From positions 1 through 34,099 of the forward strand of contig WLXB01000023.1 in NCBI GenBank assembly GCA_012103295.1: a stretch of 34,099 nt of DNA, given 5' to 3'. The DNA comes from Alphaproteobacteria bacterium (GTDB taxonomy: Bacteria; Pseudomonadota; Alphaproteobacteria; Rhodospirillales; Rhodospirillaceae). This document shows positions 7,830 through 16,288 of this stretch, piece by piece. The notes under the pieces were generated by a model. That model saw only the letters and a program-made list of their open reading frames with translations. It did not search any database and was not told the origin of the DNA. The number at the start of each line of letters is the position of its first letter. Within the stretch, counting starts at the first letter, position 1. Made by a program: the position numbers and the translations under genes.

Positions 7830-9896
7830 CTACTCAATTTCGCTAGAAAGGGGTTGATCAGCTTCAACAAAAGATTCAGAAAGGCCGCCCAGTTGAGATC
7901 GGAACGCGTCACGTACGGCCCTTGATGTATCGCGGCCATCAATAATATAGGGAGTTAGAAGGACGATCATTTCGGTTTTTTGTACCGATTGTGAGCTGTT
8001 CTTAAAGATGTTTCCTAAGACAGGAATATCTTTCAGGTATGGGATGCCGTTGTCCCCCACGCTGAAGTTCTCTGAAATAAGCCCCGCGAGAAGCACGGTT
8101 TCACCATCATCAATCGACAGAGTTGTATTGAAGCTGCGTGTTAGAATTATGGGGCTTTGGATGTCGGAAGTATCATTCCCTTGCGCCTCACTTACTTCCT
8201 GCGAAACCGTAAGCTCAACGCGCTGACTGGAGTTCACGATCGGTGAAATTGTTAGAACAACGCCAGTATCTCTATACTGTACTTGTTGAAGAATATTGCT
8301 TGTTCCCCCCGTCGAGCCATCCGGCGCAGTCTGTTGCGTTGTAATAATGGGGACTTGTGTTCCGACCTGCATCGTTGCAGTTTTCCCACTGGCAGCAATA
8401 AGTCTCGGACTAGATAGAATAGAGACGCGGCTCTGATCAGCCGCCGCATTAAGAGCTGCCGTAAAATCTCCAGTGTCGCGTATCAGGTTAACTTTTAGGC
8501 TATCACCGGTCTCAATCGTCGTGCTGTTCGACACCTTGGTAGCGGCATCATTAAACTTGAGAACCATACCCAGTGATTCCCCTTGATCAAGCGTGACCTC
8601 TGCGACTGTCGCTTCAATCAGAACCTCGTAGGGGGCCCGGTCCATCTGTTCAACTAAGGACCGGAATTGAGCATATTCCTCAGCAGAACCTTGGAATATT
8701 ATTGCGTTTCGGGACGTATCGACGGTTACTGACCTATTTGTCGAGCTTCCAGTTTGCTCGCTTCCTGCGGCCGGCTCTGAACCCGCACCGAGCAAAGTCG
8801 AGATTATGTTGGCAATCTCTTCAGCGTTTGTATTCTTTATTTGGTGATAATAGACGCCAGTGGTGTTGATTGTTTGGCCTGGTTGGTCAAGTTCCGAAGC
8901 CCATTCAAGGACATGCTGTAGATTTTGTTGGCTCGATGCAAAGACGATAATCGTGTTCAATGCCTGAACAGGAATCAATTTGATCGGTGCGTCGGAATCT
9001 GGCCCGATCTCAACTGAATAACCCTCTGCTCGCAAGACCTGAACCAACTGTTGAGTGAGCTTGTCCACGCTCCAGAACGCTGGCGATATTTTTAAACTTC
9101 GGCGACCAGCAAGATTTGGTTGGTCGAGAATCTCAATGACCTCGATCGCAGCAGAAATATCTTCTGCGTTCCCCAGCAAAAGCAGTGCATTTGTCGATGG
9201 GACGACGACAGGCTGAACTCTTTTGCCCATGGCCAGGCCGAGCCATACAATTATAGTCTTGACCCGGATGTTTTTGATCGTCGCATAATAAAAAATGGGC
9301 CTCATATCTCCCGGGACGTTGGTAAACGCTCTCGATCTTATGATTCTCGGAACTTCCTTGGTGGCCTGCGAGTTTTCAACAATACGATACACGTTGTTTG
9401 CATAGGCAACGCTAACTCCGTAATTTCCCAGCACTTGAGTTACTAGTTGGTAAAATCCATCCGGATCCAAAGGCATAGCCGTTCGAAGTGTGACGAGCTG
9501 TTCGCGGCCAAGGACTGCGCTGTCAATCTCAAACGTTACGTTGAGGAGTTCACCAAAAACCGTGTTGATAAATGCGGGTAGCAGGACTCCTTCAAAGTTA
9601 ATGCTAATATCCTGGCCGGTCAGCGATGGTGGTTGCGTGCTAGATGCTGGCGCAGCGCTTTCCCGTCCGCTCGGTGTTAGAAGTCCTGATGAAGACACCA
9701 AAGACTCACGCCCAGTCGCACTGCCAGAGATATCTGTTGTACCCGTTGTTCTTGCAGATTTATTAATCTGCATCGGCGTTGTGATTGGTGAGCGTGGTAA
9801 GGTCGTGCAACTTGTCAGTGCCATGCTGAGCGCGACTACAGCCCCCAGATGCTTTGCTAGAGGCGCACATTTTATGTTTTGGGTGAGACTCATCAT
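7830..9896 (-). CDS. gspD: Type II secretion secretin GspD, lipoprotein form
   Basis: The outer-membrane secretin through which folded substrates leave the periplasm. In 688 residues: a signal peptide ending in lipobox ALTSC (C30); a Ser/Thr-rich linker to about 90; N0 (about 93-170, SINFEGVLLPAFINTVFGE); short ring-building N1, N2 and N3 domains (about 200-430, with GNAEDISAAIEVIEILDQP and NTIIVFASSQQNLQHVLEWA as N1/N2 endings and a Gly/Ser-rich insert in N3); then the secretin barrel domain to about 660, including VPIITTQQ, QYRDTGVVLTISP and ETVLLAGLI. AAGGA lies just before a double ATG. The gene follows gspC by nine bases. A lipidated secretin may reach the outer membrane without a separate pilotin. 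MshL-like secretins are related, but the gspC-M neighbours favour GspD. Confidence 0.93.
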   Translation of the reverse strand: MMSLTQNIKCAPLAKHLGAVVALSMALTSCTTLPRSPITTPMQINKSARTTGTTDISGSATGRESLVSSSGLLTPSGRESAAPASSTQPPSLTGQDISINFEGVLLPAFINTVFGELLNVTFEIDSAVLGREQLVTLRTAMPLDPDGFYQLVTQVLGNYGVSVAYANNVYRIVENSQATKEVPRIIRSRAFTNVPGDMRPIFYYATIKNIRVKTIIVWLGLAMGKRVQPVVVPSTNALLLLGNAEDISAAIEVIEILDQPNLAGRRSLKISPAFWSVDKLTQQLVQVLRAEGYSVEIGPDSDAPIKLIPVQALNTIIVFASSQQNLQHVLEWASELDQPGQTINTTGVYYHQIKNTNAEEIANIISTLLGAGSEPAAGSEQTGSSTNRSVTVDTSRNAIIFQGSAEEYAQFRSLVEQMDRAPYEVLIEATVAEVTLDQGESLGMVLKFNDAATKVSNSTTIETGDSLKVNLIRDTGDFTAALNAAADQSRVSILSSPRLIAASGKTATMQVGTQVPIITTQQTAPDGSTGGTSNILQQVQYRDTGVVLTISPIVNSSQRVELTVSQEVSEAQGNDTSDIQSPIILTRSFNTTLSIDDGETVLLAGLISENFSVGDNGIPYLKDIPVLGNIFKNSSQSVQKTEMIVLLTPYIIDGRDTSRAVRDAFRSQLGGLSESFVEADQPLSSEIE

Positions 9897-9905
9897 CCGG
9901 TCCTT

Positions 9906-10406
9906 CTATCTTTCAATATCTCTGAACAGAGCAATGCTCTTGTTCTCGTCGTCGCTCTGGATCTCTATGGCATTGTCTAAAATTTCTATGAGCAACTCTC
10001 CGCCAGGCAGAATATCGCCGACCTGGGCATGCTCGATTTTCTCGGAGGTCTCGTTCATGATCACGATCGACTGACGACCCCCTTCAGAAATGATACCCAG
10101 AAGGTACCAGTCGTCGAATACAGGGCCATCACCTAAGATCTGCTCGGGGGGCTCTACGATAACAGGCGGGCCGCCGAAGAAGGGCTCGGCCAATATCGTA
10201 TCGACACTAGAAGTCAAAACGATTTTCTTGTCCGCTGGTAAAACCCAGTTGTCACCCAGTTGTATCTGTTCTGATACCGACATTGAATTCAATGTGGCGA
10301 CAGCGATGCCCAGCAAGGCGCATAACGCTAAGGCTCCAAAATGGCGTCGATACCGTCTGCCAAAAGCCGCGACGTTATTCAAAATATTATCGAACTCAAC
10401 GGACAA
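9906..10406 (-). CDS. gspC: Reduced GspC-like inner-membrane protein
   Basis: A bitopic inner-membrane protein expected to link the inner platform to the N0 domain of the secretin. From the chosen start it has 166 residues: a short basic cytoplasmic segment, one membrane helix at about 22-40, a linker, and a homology-region domain at 100-166 (WYLLGIISEGGRQSIVIM then QVGDILPGGELLIEIL). The C-terminal PDZ or coiled-coil of classical GspC is absent. The start is TTG at 10406, with GGGAG eight bases upstream and three bases after the gspM stop. A longer ATG version from 10502 would overlap gspM by 94 bases, lacks a better ribosome site and adds an unlikely N-terminus. Some annotators might call it GspN-like or hypothetical. 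Confidence 0.75.
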   Translation of the reverse strand: MSVEFDNILNNVAAFGRRYRRHFGALALCALLGIAVATLNSMSVSEQIQLGDNWVLPADKKIVLTSSVDTILAEPFFGGPPVIVEPPEQILGDGPVFDDWYLLGIISEGGRQSIVIMNETSEKIEHAQVGDILPGGELLIEILDNAIEIQSDDENKSIALFRDIER

Positions 10407-10408
10407 AG

Positions 10409-11041
10409 TTATAACTCCCGCGGTCTGAAGAAAGTTGCGAGGTCCATTTCGAGACGGGGATTGCGGCCTGGCCGTACAATAAGCTGTTCGATAAAGATCC
10501 AAGACTCATTCATAGCGGCGTCATCAAGGAAGCGAATGAGAGCAGCTTCATTGAGCGGGCTAGTGACTTTTGCTCGAATTCTCTGCATCGAAGAAAGTGT
10601 TGTACTCCCGGTATCCACTTCATCCTCAAGAACGGAACTGCGGGTTAGTTGTACCTGCCTAACTTGTACATCATGTTGTTCGAATGTCCGCCTGATCCAA
10701 CGCTCAAATCCAGCTTCAGCCAATCCCGGTGTTTCGCCTGGCCAAAACCGTTCCTCTAGACCGTTGATAAGGGCTTGGGCGGTGACCGCGCGTTCAGGCC
10801 AACGCGTCTCTTCTGCTTGTGCACTAATTCGCGATAGCTGGGCCTGAGAAAATTGGAGGTCTCGCTTAGCAGAATCAGATTGCCCCGAAAGGTATAAAAT
10901 AAGAGCCAAATAAAGGAAGACGGCTCCCATGCTGAGCAACCATTTGAGGCGGTCATTTGCAGCGAATTCGCGTTCGAAATTCTCCCGTGCTTGATTTGTC
11001 AATGTCCTCACGGAATCAGGGATGGCAAACCTTGTTTTCAT
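10409..11041 (-). CDS. gspM: Type II secretion platform protein GspM-like
   Basis: A 210-residue bitopic inner-membrane protein. A basic cytoplasmic N-terminus is followed by one membrane helix at about 34-52 (WLLSMGAVFLYLALILYLSG), a coiled-coil-like stretch to about 80 and a periplasmic ferredoxin-like domain at about 85-210. This layout, and its place directly after a GspL-like gene with a four-base ATGA overlap, identify it as the GspM partner, which pairs with GspL to carry the ATPase and pseudopilins. Sequence similarity in this family is always weak, so the call rests on topology and gene order. The length is slightly above the usual 150-180 residues. Confidence 0.75.
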   Translation of the reverse strand: MKTRFAIPDSVRTLTNQARENFEREFAANDRLKWLLSMGAVFLYLALILYLSGQSDSAKRDLQFSQAQLSRISAQAEETRWPERAVTAQALINGLEERFWPGETPGLAEAGFERWIRRTFEQHDVQVRQVQLTRSSVLEDEVDTGSTTLSSMQRIRAKVTSPLNEAALIRFLDDAAMNESWIFIEQLIVRPGRNPRLEMDLATFFRPREL

Positions 11042-12141
11042 GACGCCTGACCTGTCGCAGCAGAAACACTCATGCGTAACACGAGGCGCGAACCCCGTGT
11101 GCCCGCGCTCACGGACGAAAATAGAGGGTCACCTTCAAATGCGGAGATGAAGATTCTCGCGTCCATGTCGTCGTTAGACTCTAGGCCGAATTCGAGCACC
11201 CCATCGTCATAATCCCAACTTGATAAAGTAACCTCGTGCTGACGAAGTAAGTGATGGGTCTTAGAAAAAATTTCGAGTTGATGGGGGTGGCGGTGCAAGG
11301 AGACGAGATCTTCCGCGGTTTCGAGCGCGGATAGCGCCTGGGCTCTCTCGACCCGAGTGGTTCTGCTCTCGACCTCAATGGATGCGATATCGCGCTTAAC
11401 CCCTAAGGCCATCATCGAATAAGTTAGCCATTGGGCGCCGAAATAGACACACGGTGCGAGAAGTATGGCCGCGCCGACTGCCACAAGGCGTTCATTCTTT
11501 AGTGCTTGGGCAAATGGAGTGCCATGCGTCTGATTGCCGGACCACGGAGTCTCAAGCCACTCAGGCTCTACAAGGTCTGGAAGTGTTGCGTTGGCGCTTT
11601 TTCCAGCTGTCCTATTGAATAATGCCCATTCGTGGGCCGGGGGTACGCCCGTCCACCATCTTGATGCAATAAGAAAACCCTGTTCCCATACCTGCGCTTC
11701 AACGCCATCAACGCATGATACAAGTCGAACCCCATTGCTGCCCGGGCTTCTAATGAATGCTTCCGGGATAACTTCACAATCGATAGGGTCATAGCCCTTA
11801 TCGATGACACGTTGATCTAGAGCCTCGCCATCCCACGCAAAGACGCTCGCAATGTTGTCAGACCAAATTACGGAAAACCGCGTTTCATCAAAAGGGGACC
11901 ATGCCTTGATTTTTAGCTGTAGCGCGGATGCTCGTTTTCGTCCTCCGAGCTGACTGGGAAGAGTAAATAATGTGTGCTTAAGAGTCTGGCGCGGCGGAAC
12001 CCAAATAATACGTTGATCAGAGCCCGGCAGTACTCTCAAACTCTCCTGTTGTTCCAGCAATCTCTTCGGGACTGGGGAAAGTGATGCTTGGATCGATCTG
12101 ATCCAATGATCTCCCGTATGTTTTAGGGATTCTAAGGACAT
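11038..12141 (-). CDS. gspL: Type II secretion platform protein GspL-like
   Basis: GspL bridges the cytoplasmic ATPase GspE and the periplasmic platform. In 367 residues there is a cytoplasmic actin-like-fold region (about 40-210, with IIWVPPRQTLKHTLFTLP and LKIKAWSPFDETRFSVIW), one membrane helix at about 218-245 and a periplasmic ferredoxin-like domain to the C-terminus. The following gspM overlaps by four bases (ATGA). The annotated ATG makes a 125-base overlap with the end of gspK, large for this operon, and has no ribosome site. A TTG at 12039, preceded closely by AGGAG, would cut the overlap to 23 bases and remove 34 polar residues, so the start is uncertain. Confidence 0.8.
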   Translation of the reverse strand: MSLESLKHTGDHWIRSIQASLSPVPKRLLEQQESLRVLPGSDQRIIWVPPRQTLKHTLFTLPSQLGGRKRASALQLKIKAWSPFDETRFSVIWSDNIASVFAWDGEALDQRVIDKGYDPIDCEVIPEAFIRSPGSNGVRLVSCVDGVEAQVWEQGFLIASRWWTGVPPAHEWALFNRTAGKSANATLPDLVEPEWLETPWSGNQTHGTPFAQALKNERLVAVGAAILLAPCVYFGAQWLTYSMMALGVKRDIASIEVESRTTRVERAQALSALETAEDLVSLHRHPHQLEIFSKTHHLLRQHEVTLSSWDYDDGVLEFGLESNDDMDARIFISAFEGDPLFSSVSAGTRGSRLVLRMSVSAATGQAS

Positions 12142-13111
12142 AGTCTATTTGCCAAGGTTGTTCCCGTTGTAGCGGGAGTAGGGTGAGTGAAAATCGGATG
12201 CTATCGTTAGTTTCGCGGTCTATGAGGTCAATTATCAGGCAGCGTCCTGGCGTGAAGCTAAAGAAAAAAGGCTGATTCAATAAAATAACGCCAGCCGCAT
12301 CTCCAACATCGCGGGCGTTCCTGAAAGGTGCGGCTTCCCGCCGTTCCGTCAACATCTCGGCCCTGTCCATAGAAACGCCGTTAATAAATGCGGACAAGAC
12401 TTCCCGTGGCGCTGTGTTGGGATTGAATCCAGATGCTCGGCAAGTCGTTATCATGGGGCGTTCATATTGAGCTTTCCAAAGACTGGTGCTGCCAGTCCAC
12501 CCGATAATGCGTTGCGCTTCCCATGGGGACACGAGTTGACCATTCGCCGGTGGATGTAAGCCTCTACGCAGGTAATCATTCTTTTCAGCACCCGATAATC
12601 GAGATAGATCGTCAGGATCTCGGTAGTCTAACAACGTGTCGATAAGTAACGTACGTTCGCCTTCTTCGATTTGGAACGCTTCAAAAAACCGCTCCAAGTG
12701 TTGTTGGCCTACGGTGTTAAGGTTGACCAATCCCCGCCCATCCTGGAATTGCAACGCATACTTCGTGTCGCTAGCCATCACATAAGGTCGGCCGTCCAGA
12801 AGGATTGTTCGGTCGGATTCGTAATTTGCGCTCAGCACGTCTTGAAAGGTGGTGCCAGTTGGTGGTGATAAGAACGTACCAACTTGAAGCCCTCTGTTGG
12901 TGTAAGGTCGCCGCGCTACGGCAAAGATTATTTCATTGCGTATGTTAGAGAACGCAATTTCTGCATTCACTTTCTCTTGTATCGCAATCGCGTTCGTTAC
13001 CGCCTCACTGACCCATTCAGAAAGAACGGCGGTCGCGAAACCGATTGCTGCAATCACCCATAGCGTAAGTGGCAGAATAAAACCGTGTGAACTCGGTGGT
13101 GCCGTTCTCAT
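12017..13111 (-). CDS. gspK: Minor pseudopilin GspK
   Basis: GspK is the large minor pseudopilin that caps the pseudopilus tip. From the ATG at 13111 the protein has 364 residues and a class III (prepilin) leader of ten residues ending SSHG, with cleavage before FILPLTLWVIAAIG; the helix continues to about residue 30. Position +5 is Leu, not Glu, which is the known exception for GspK. The large globular insert contains the family segments GRGLVNLNT and NPNTAPREVLSAF (helix-hairpin-helix-like). The open frame can be read from a TTG at 13255, but that buries the leader under 48 extra residues and is rejected. Upstream is a 176-base gap after the TPR-transferase gene; downstream it overlaps gspL. 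Confidence 0.9.
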   Translation of the reverse strand: MRTAPPSSHGFILPLTLWVIAAIGFATAVLSEWVSEAVTNAIAIQEKVNAEIAFSNIRNEIIFAVARRPYTNRGLQVGTFLSPPTGTTFQDVLSANYESDRTILLDGRPYVMASDTKYALQFQDGRGLVNLNTVGQQHLERFFEAFQIEEGERTLLIDTLLDYRDPDDLSRLSGAEKNDYLRRGLHPPANGQLVSPWEAQRIIGWTGSTSLWKAQYERPMITTCRASGFNPNTAPREVLSAFINGVSMDRAEMLTERREAAPFRNARDVGDAAGVILLNQPFFFSFTPGRCLIIDLIDRETNDSIRFSLTLLPLQREQPWQIDYVLRIPKTYGRSLDQIDPSITFPSPEEIAGTTGEFESTAGL

Positions 13112-13287
13112 AACGTGTGTTCCGTTATCACCGATTTGTTCCGGCTTTTGACCAATACCGGATCGAATTCTCGAGTACCAATTAACAAGCAGGAGCAATT
13201 CAAAATTGGTCCCAGTTAAAGCATTGGGCACCAAATTTGAGGATTGCAACGCCAATTACTCTACGGCGATATGGGTATTTGGCCCAA

Positions 13288-15222
13288 TTAATTCCCTGTA
13301 AGGCTTTGGAATTCCGCAATAAAGTGTGACAGCCGCGCCCGTGCTTCAGTCAGTGCCGGTGTCCATCCCTCATTTTTGGTCTGTATTAATATTTGTATTT
13401 GCGGGTACCACGGACTGTGTGTTTGTTGGTTGAACCAATACCAACACCATCCAGGCCCAACGCAGGGGATCAGTGCAAGCGTTGGAACCCCAAGAGCACC
13501 TGCGGTATGAGCTGTTGTGTTGCTTGTTGTAATGACCATGTCCAGGGCCCGAACTTGGCTGGCGAATGCATCCATATCCTTTAGAGGGTCAACGCTGGGG
13601 TCCCTAATAATATTCTGTTGCACGTGATCAGGGAGCCCTGAGATTTCTTGTTCCGTTTCCCCGTACTGTAGGTCAACAAATGTGCAGCCTGACTCCTCTA
13701 AAACCGGCAAGAAGTCGCTGAGCTGTAGTGATTTATAAACGCCAGTGTCAATATTTGTGCTCCGCCATGAGATGCCAATAAGCGGTTTGTCTTGTGCTGC
13801 CACCTTATATCGCTCACGCAGAGCGCTAACGCCCGTTTTATCTGCAATAAAATACGGAGCGCGGTCGGGGTGATCATCAAGGGACTTCCAGCATAAAGCT
13901 GCGATGCTCATTGCCGGGCATTGTGCGATGGGCTGGCCAGTTATTGCTCCACCATCACTCACGGCATGCCTGCTTAAAACCGTAGCGTTTGGGAATGACC
14001 TGGCCGCAATCGGGACCAATCTTTTGCTGGTCACTACGATCAGAGAGATGTCCTGCTCATAAATGTCTGAGATATATCCCAGTTGGAGAATTTCATCGCC
14101 TATGCCTTGGTCGGTCCAAACGAGTATTGGGCCCTCAGGGGGAGTGCTCTTGTCCCACAAAGGAAGACGATCGTTGACTGGGCTGTCAGTGATACCGCTT
14201 GGTCCATACCGACTGTTATAGTCTTGCCATGCGGCCGACAATTCACCGGTCAGAAAATTTGCAGAAGATCTATGAAAGACGGCTCGTTGGAAGTCTGGGT
14301 CAATCTCAAGCGCTTGATTAAAGCAGGTGATGGCGGCGTCGTAGTCTTCATCCATGACCCATGTCCAGCCAAGCATACCGAGGGCGTTCGCATGGTCCGG
14401 CTTTAACTTGATGGCTTCGATCAAGTGGCGCCTGGCTAACTCTGATGATTCATATTTCCATAAGTCGGCTATGTTGACGTGGGTTTCCGGTAGGCTCGGG
14501 TTAATCTCTAATGCTGCCTCGTACGCGGCCTGGGCTTCTTCTGCTTTACCTTGCTTCGCGAGCGACAAGCCTAGGTTGGTCCAAAGTGACGCCAATCGCG
14601 GCATTTTCTTGAGCGCGTTGCGGAAGGCTGCCTCCGCATCGACCGGCTTGCTTTCATCGAGAGCGACAAGCCCCTGTACCATCGCGACACCTGGATCGTC
14701 GTGGAAGCGGCCAGATGCTGGAGAAAGCGGAAAGTTGAGTTCTGACAATCGTCCTTGGTTTCGCAAGAGTAACGCGAGCTGAACAAGTGAATCTGTAAGA
14801 GTGGGATTCAGGCGCAACGCTTCTCGATAACTAGCTTCGGCTTGCGGCAACAGGTTGAGGATGCGTTGCGCATGACCAAGGTTAACGTGAGCCGCAGCCA
14901 TACTGGCATTGATCTTAAGGGCTCTTGTAAGTGCCTTGGCGGCTTTCTCTGCCTTGCCTTGATCCAGAAGAATCAGTCCAAAGCTGTTGAGGATCGAGGT
15001 GTTGTCCTGTGATTGAGATAGGGCGCGCGTTACAGCCGTCTCCGCGTCTTGGAGGTTCCCCTGTGCGCGACAGCTGAGAGCAAGGATGTGATTGAGATCG
15101 GCATGGGCCGGGTTGAGTTTTAGCAAGTCACGGCAAAGCCGTTCGCAGTCTGCATGACGACCGGTTTCAAGGAGTTGGACGGCCCGTTTGAATGGCTCTG
15201 GGTCAGCCCTAGGATTTGACAT
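13288..15222 (-). CDS. TPR / GT9-like glycosyltransferase inside the T2SS operon (copy 1)
   Basis: A 644-residue cytoplasmic protein: about nine tetratricopeptide repeats (residues 5-330), a GELSAAWQDYNSR linker, then a GT-B-type domain related to heptosyltransferases (GT9), about 365-640. Domain motifs: WTDQGIGDEI at 369-378, GISWRS, VDLQYG, DMDAFASQVRALD, and SNTTAH at 567-572, then WYWF and SPWYP. The start is ATG at 15222, whose A is the last base of the gspJ stop (TAATG), implying translational coupling; the open frame reads further upstream, but only inside gspJ. The gene therefore sits between gspJ and gspK within the secretion operon, the strongest evidence that this enzyme family works with the T2SS. 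Donor sugar and acceptor are unknown. TPRs may bind a pseudopilin or a secreted client. Confidence 0.85.
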   Translation of the reverse strand: MSNPRADPEPFKRAVQLLETGRHADCERLCRDLLKLNPAHADLNHILALSCRAQGNLQDAETAVTRALSQSQDNTSILNSFGLILLDQGKAEKAAKALTRALKINASMAAAHVNLGHAQRILNLLPQAEASYREALRLNPTLTDSLVQLALLLRNQGRLSELNFPLSPASGRFHDDPGVAMVQGLVALDESKPVDAEAAFRNALKKMPRLASLWTNLGLSLAKQGKAEEAQAAYEAALEINPSLPETHVNIADLWKYESSELARRHLIEAIKLKPDHANALGMLGWTWVMDEDYDAAITCFNQALEIDPDFQRAVFHRSSANFLTGELSAAWQDYNSRYGPSGITDSPVNDRLPLWDKSTPPEGPILVWTDQGIGDEILQLGYISDIYEQDISLIVVTSKRLVPIAARSFPNATVLSRHAVSDGGAITGQPIAQCPAMSIAALCWKSLDDHPDRAPYFIADKTGVSALRERYKVAAQDKPLIGISWRSTNIDTGVYKSLQLSDFLPVLEESGCTFVDLQYGETEQEISGLPDHVQQNIIRDPSVDPLKDMDAFASQVRALDMVITTSNTTAHTAGALGVPTLALIPCVGPGWCWYWFNQQTHSPWYPQIQILIQTKNEGWTPALTEARARLSHFIAEFQSLTGN

Positions 15223-15839
15223 TACTGACTGCTGCCAAATGGCAAATCTTGAGCGCGTGTGGCTCGATTGTGCGGGCCCATTACCCGAACGACATGGACC
15301 GGGTTTTGTTCCATGCTGGTGTCTAGTCGAACCGTTCTGGGCACCTGAAGTGGTTTCCTCTCGAAGGGGGGGGGCCAATTTTTAACCCAGTCGCCGGCTC
15401 GACCGCGATAGAAAAAAGTGCCTTCACTACCCGGCCAACGGGCTATTTCAACAGGAGCGTAGCCAGTCTCAAAATAAGTCAGAATGGTTGCATCATCTGT
15501 AATGTCGTAGCTGAGGTCCATGGCAAAGGCGGTTGGCGCTCCTGTCGTGCCTTGTAGTGGATTCAATGTCAGACCTTTGAGTCTCTTGCCGTCACCCATG
15601 AAGACGCCTGGCTCCTCGATGTGGTCTGGAATCATTCCTTTTAGAGGGGTCGTAATAATACTTGATTGAAGGCCACTCGTTTCAATCCTGGTGAGCGCAC
15701 TCATGACACGAAACCTCGTATCAAGTATCAATGATAAACCTTGAAACAATATGGTCGCTATGAGACTTGATATCATCAGAACGACGATGACTTCGAGCAG
15801 GGTGAATCCCTTGTCTCCAGTGAGCCACATTTTTCTCAT
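15222..15839 (-). CDS. gspJ: Minor pseudopilin GspJ
   Basis: A minor pseudopilin of the tip complex with GspI and GspK. 205 residues, class III leader MRKMWLTGDKG cleaved before FTLLEVIVVLMI, with Glu at +5 and a hydrophobic helix to about residue 35, then a beta-rich globular domain ending near 200. Length fits the family. The ATG overlaps the gspI stop by four bases (ATGA), and its own stop overlaps the start of the next gene (TAATG). A run of nine C in the coding strand (15374-15366) encodes the three prolines of NWPPPF; slippage there would frameshift GspJ and disturb coupling to the downstream transferase gene. Confidence 0.92.
   Translation of the reverse strand: MRKMWLTGDKGFTLLEVIVVLMISSLIATILFQGLSLILDTRFRVMSALTRIETSGLQSSIITTPLKGMIPDHIEEPGVFMGDGKRLKGLTLNPLQGTTGAPTAFAMDLSYDITDDATILTYFETGYAPVEIARWPGSEGTFFYRGRAGDWVKNWPPPFERKPLQVPRTVRLDTSMEQNPVHVVRVMGPHNRATRAQDLPFGSSQ
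15366..15374. repeat. Nine-base G/C homopolymer inside gspJ
   Basis: A run of nine G on the plus strand (nine C in the gspJ coding strand). It is the longest G/C homopolymer noticed in the window; others are eight G at 1585-1592 (intergenic) and seven C at 3356-3362 (metZ). Tracts of this size can slip during replication. Phase variation is a possibility, not shown. Confidence 0.9.
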
Positions 15840-16288
15840 TGGCCTACAGTCTCGAATGGGTTGCCGGTAACAATCCTTCGATAACCCACCTTCCGTGTTG
15901 AGAAGGAGAACCAGGGCTCCTCATCTTTTATGAAATCTATTTGAACGTTGTAGAAACTGACAAAATAACCGACTAAACCGGTCCCTATTTGTATTCCGTC
16001 ATTTTCTGGAACAATTACATCGCTATCCCAGGTAAACGAGACAGAACCCATATCAATTTCTCCAGATGGGTTCTCCGTAGGGTTGACGGGGTCCATAACC
16101 GATAGTGCTGAACTGATGGCTGTGGCTCGTGCATTTGCATCGGCCGCTCTTGTCAGTTGATCAAGGGATTGACTGATGAGCAGCATGATCGGAAATGCCG
16201 TGATGCCTATAATCGCCATGGCGACTATAGCTTCAATGAGCGTGAAACCGTGCTCTGTGCCGCTATACTTATGGTGTCTGAGGCTCAT
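15836..16288 (-). CDS. gspI: Minor pseudopilin GspI
   Basis: GspI nucleates the pseudopilus tip with GspJ and GspK. From ATG at 16288 it has 150 residues with a leader ending TEHG cleaved before FTLIEAIVAMAIIG (Glu at +5), a helix to about residue 45 and a small beta domain. An ATG 15 bases further upstream exists, but 16288 gives an exact ATGA overlap with the gspH stop, matching the I-J, L-M pattern in this operon. There is no independent ribosome site, consistent with translational coupling. Its stop overlaps the gspJ start by four bases. Confidence 0.9.
   Translation of the reverse strand: MSLRHHKYSGTEHGFTLIEAIVAMAIIGITAFPIMLLISQSLDQLTRAADANARATAISSALSVMDPVNPTENPSGEIDMGSVSFTWDSDVIVPENDGIQIGTGLVGYFVSFYNVQIDFIKDEEPWFSFSTRKVGYRRIVTGNPFETVGQ

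Noticed and set aside
13112-13255. Upstream extension of gspK from a TTG at 13255.
   Set aside because: It would place about 58 residues before the prepilin cleavage site; class III leaders are short, and the ATG at 13111 gives a normal ten-residue leader.
15223-15378. Extended N-terminus of the TPR-transferase downstream of gspJ.
   Set aside because: The extra 52 residues are read out of frame within gspJ, are low-complexity and show no TPR pattern; the TAATG junction gives a better start.
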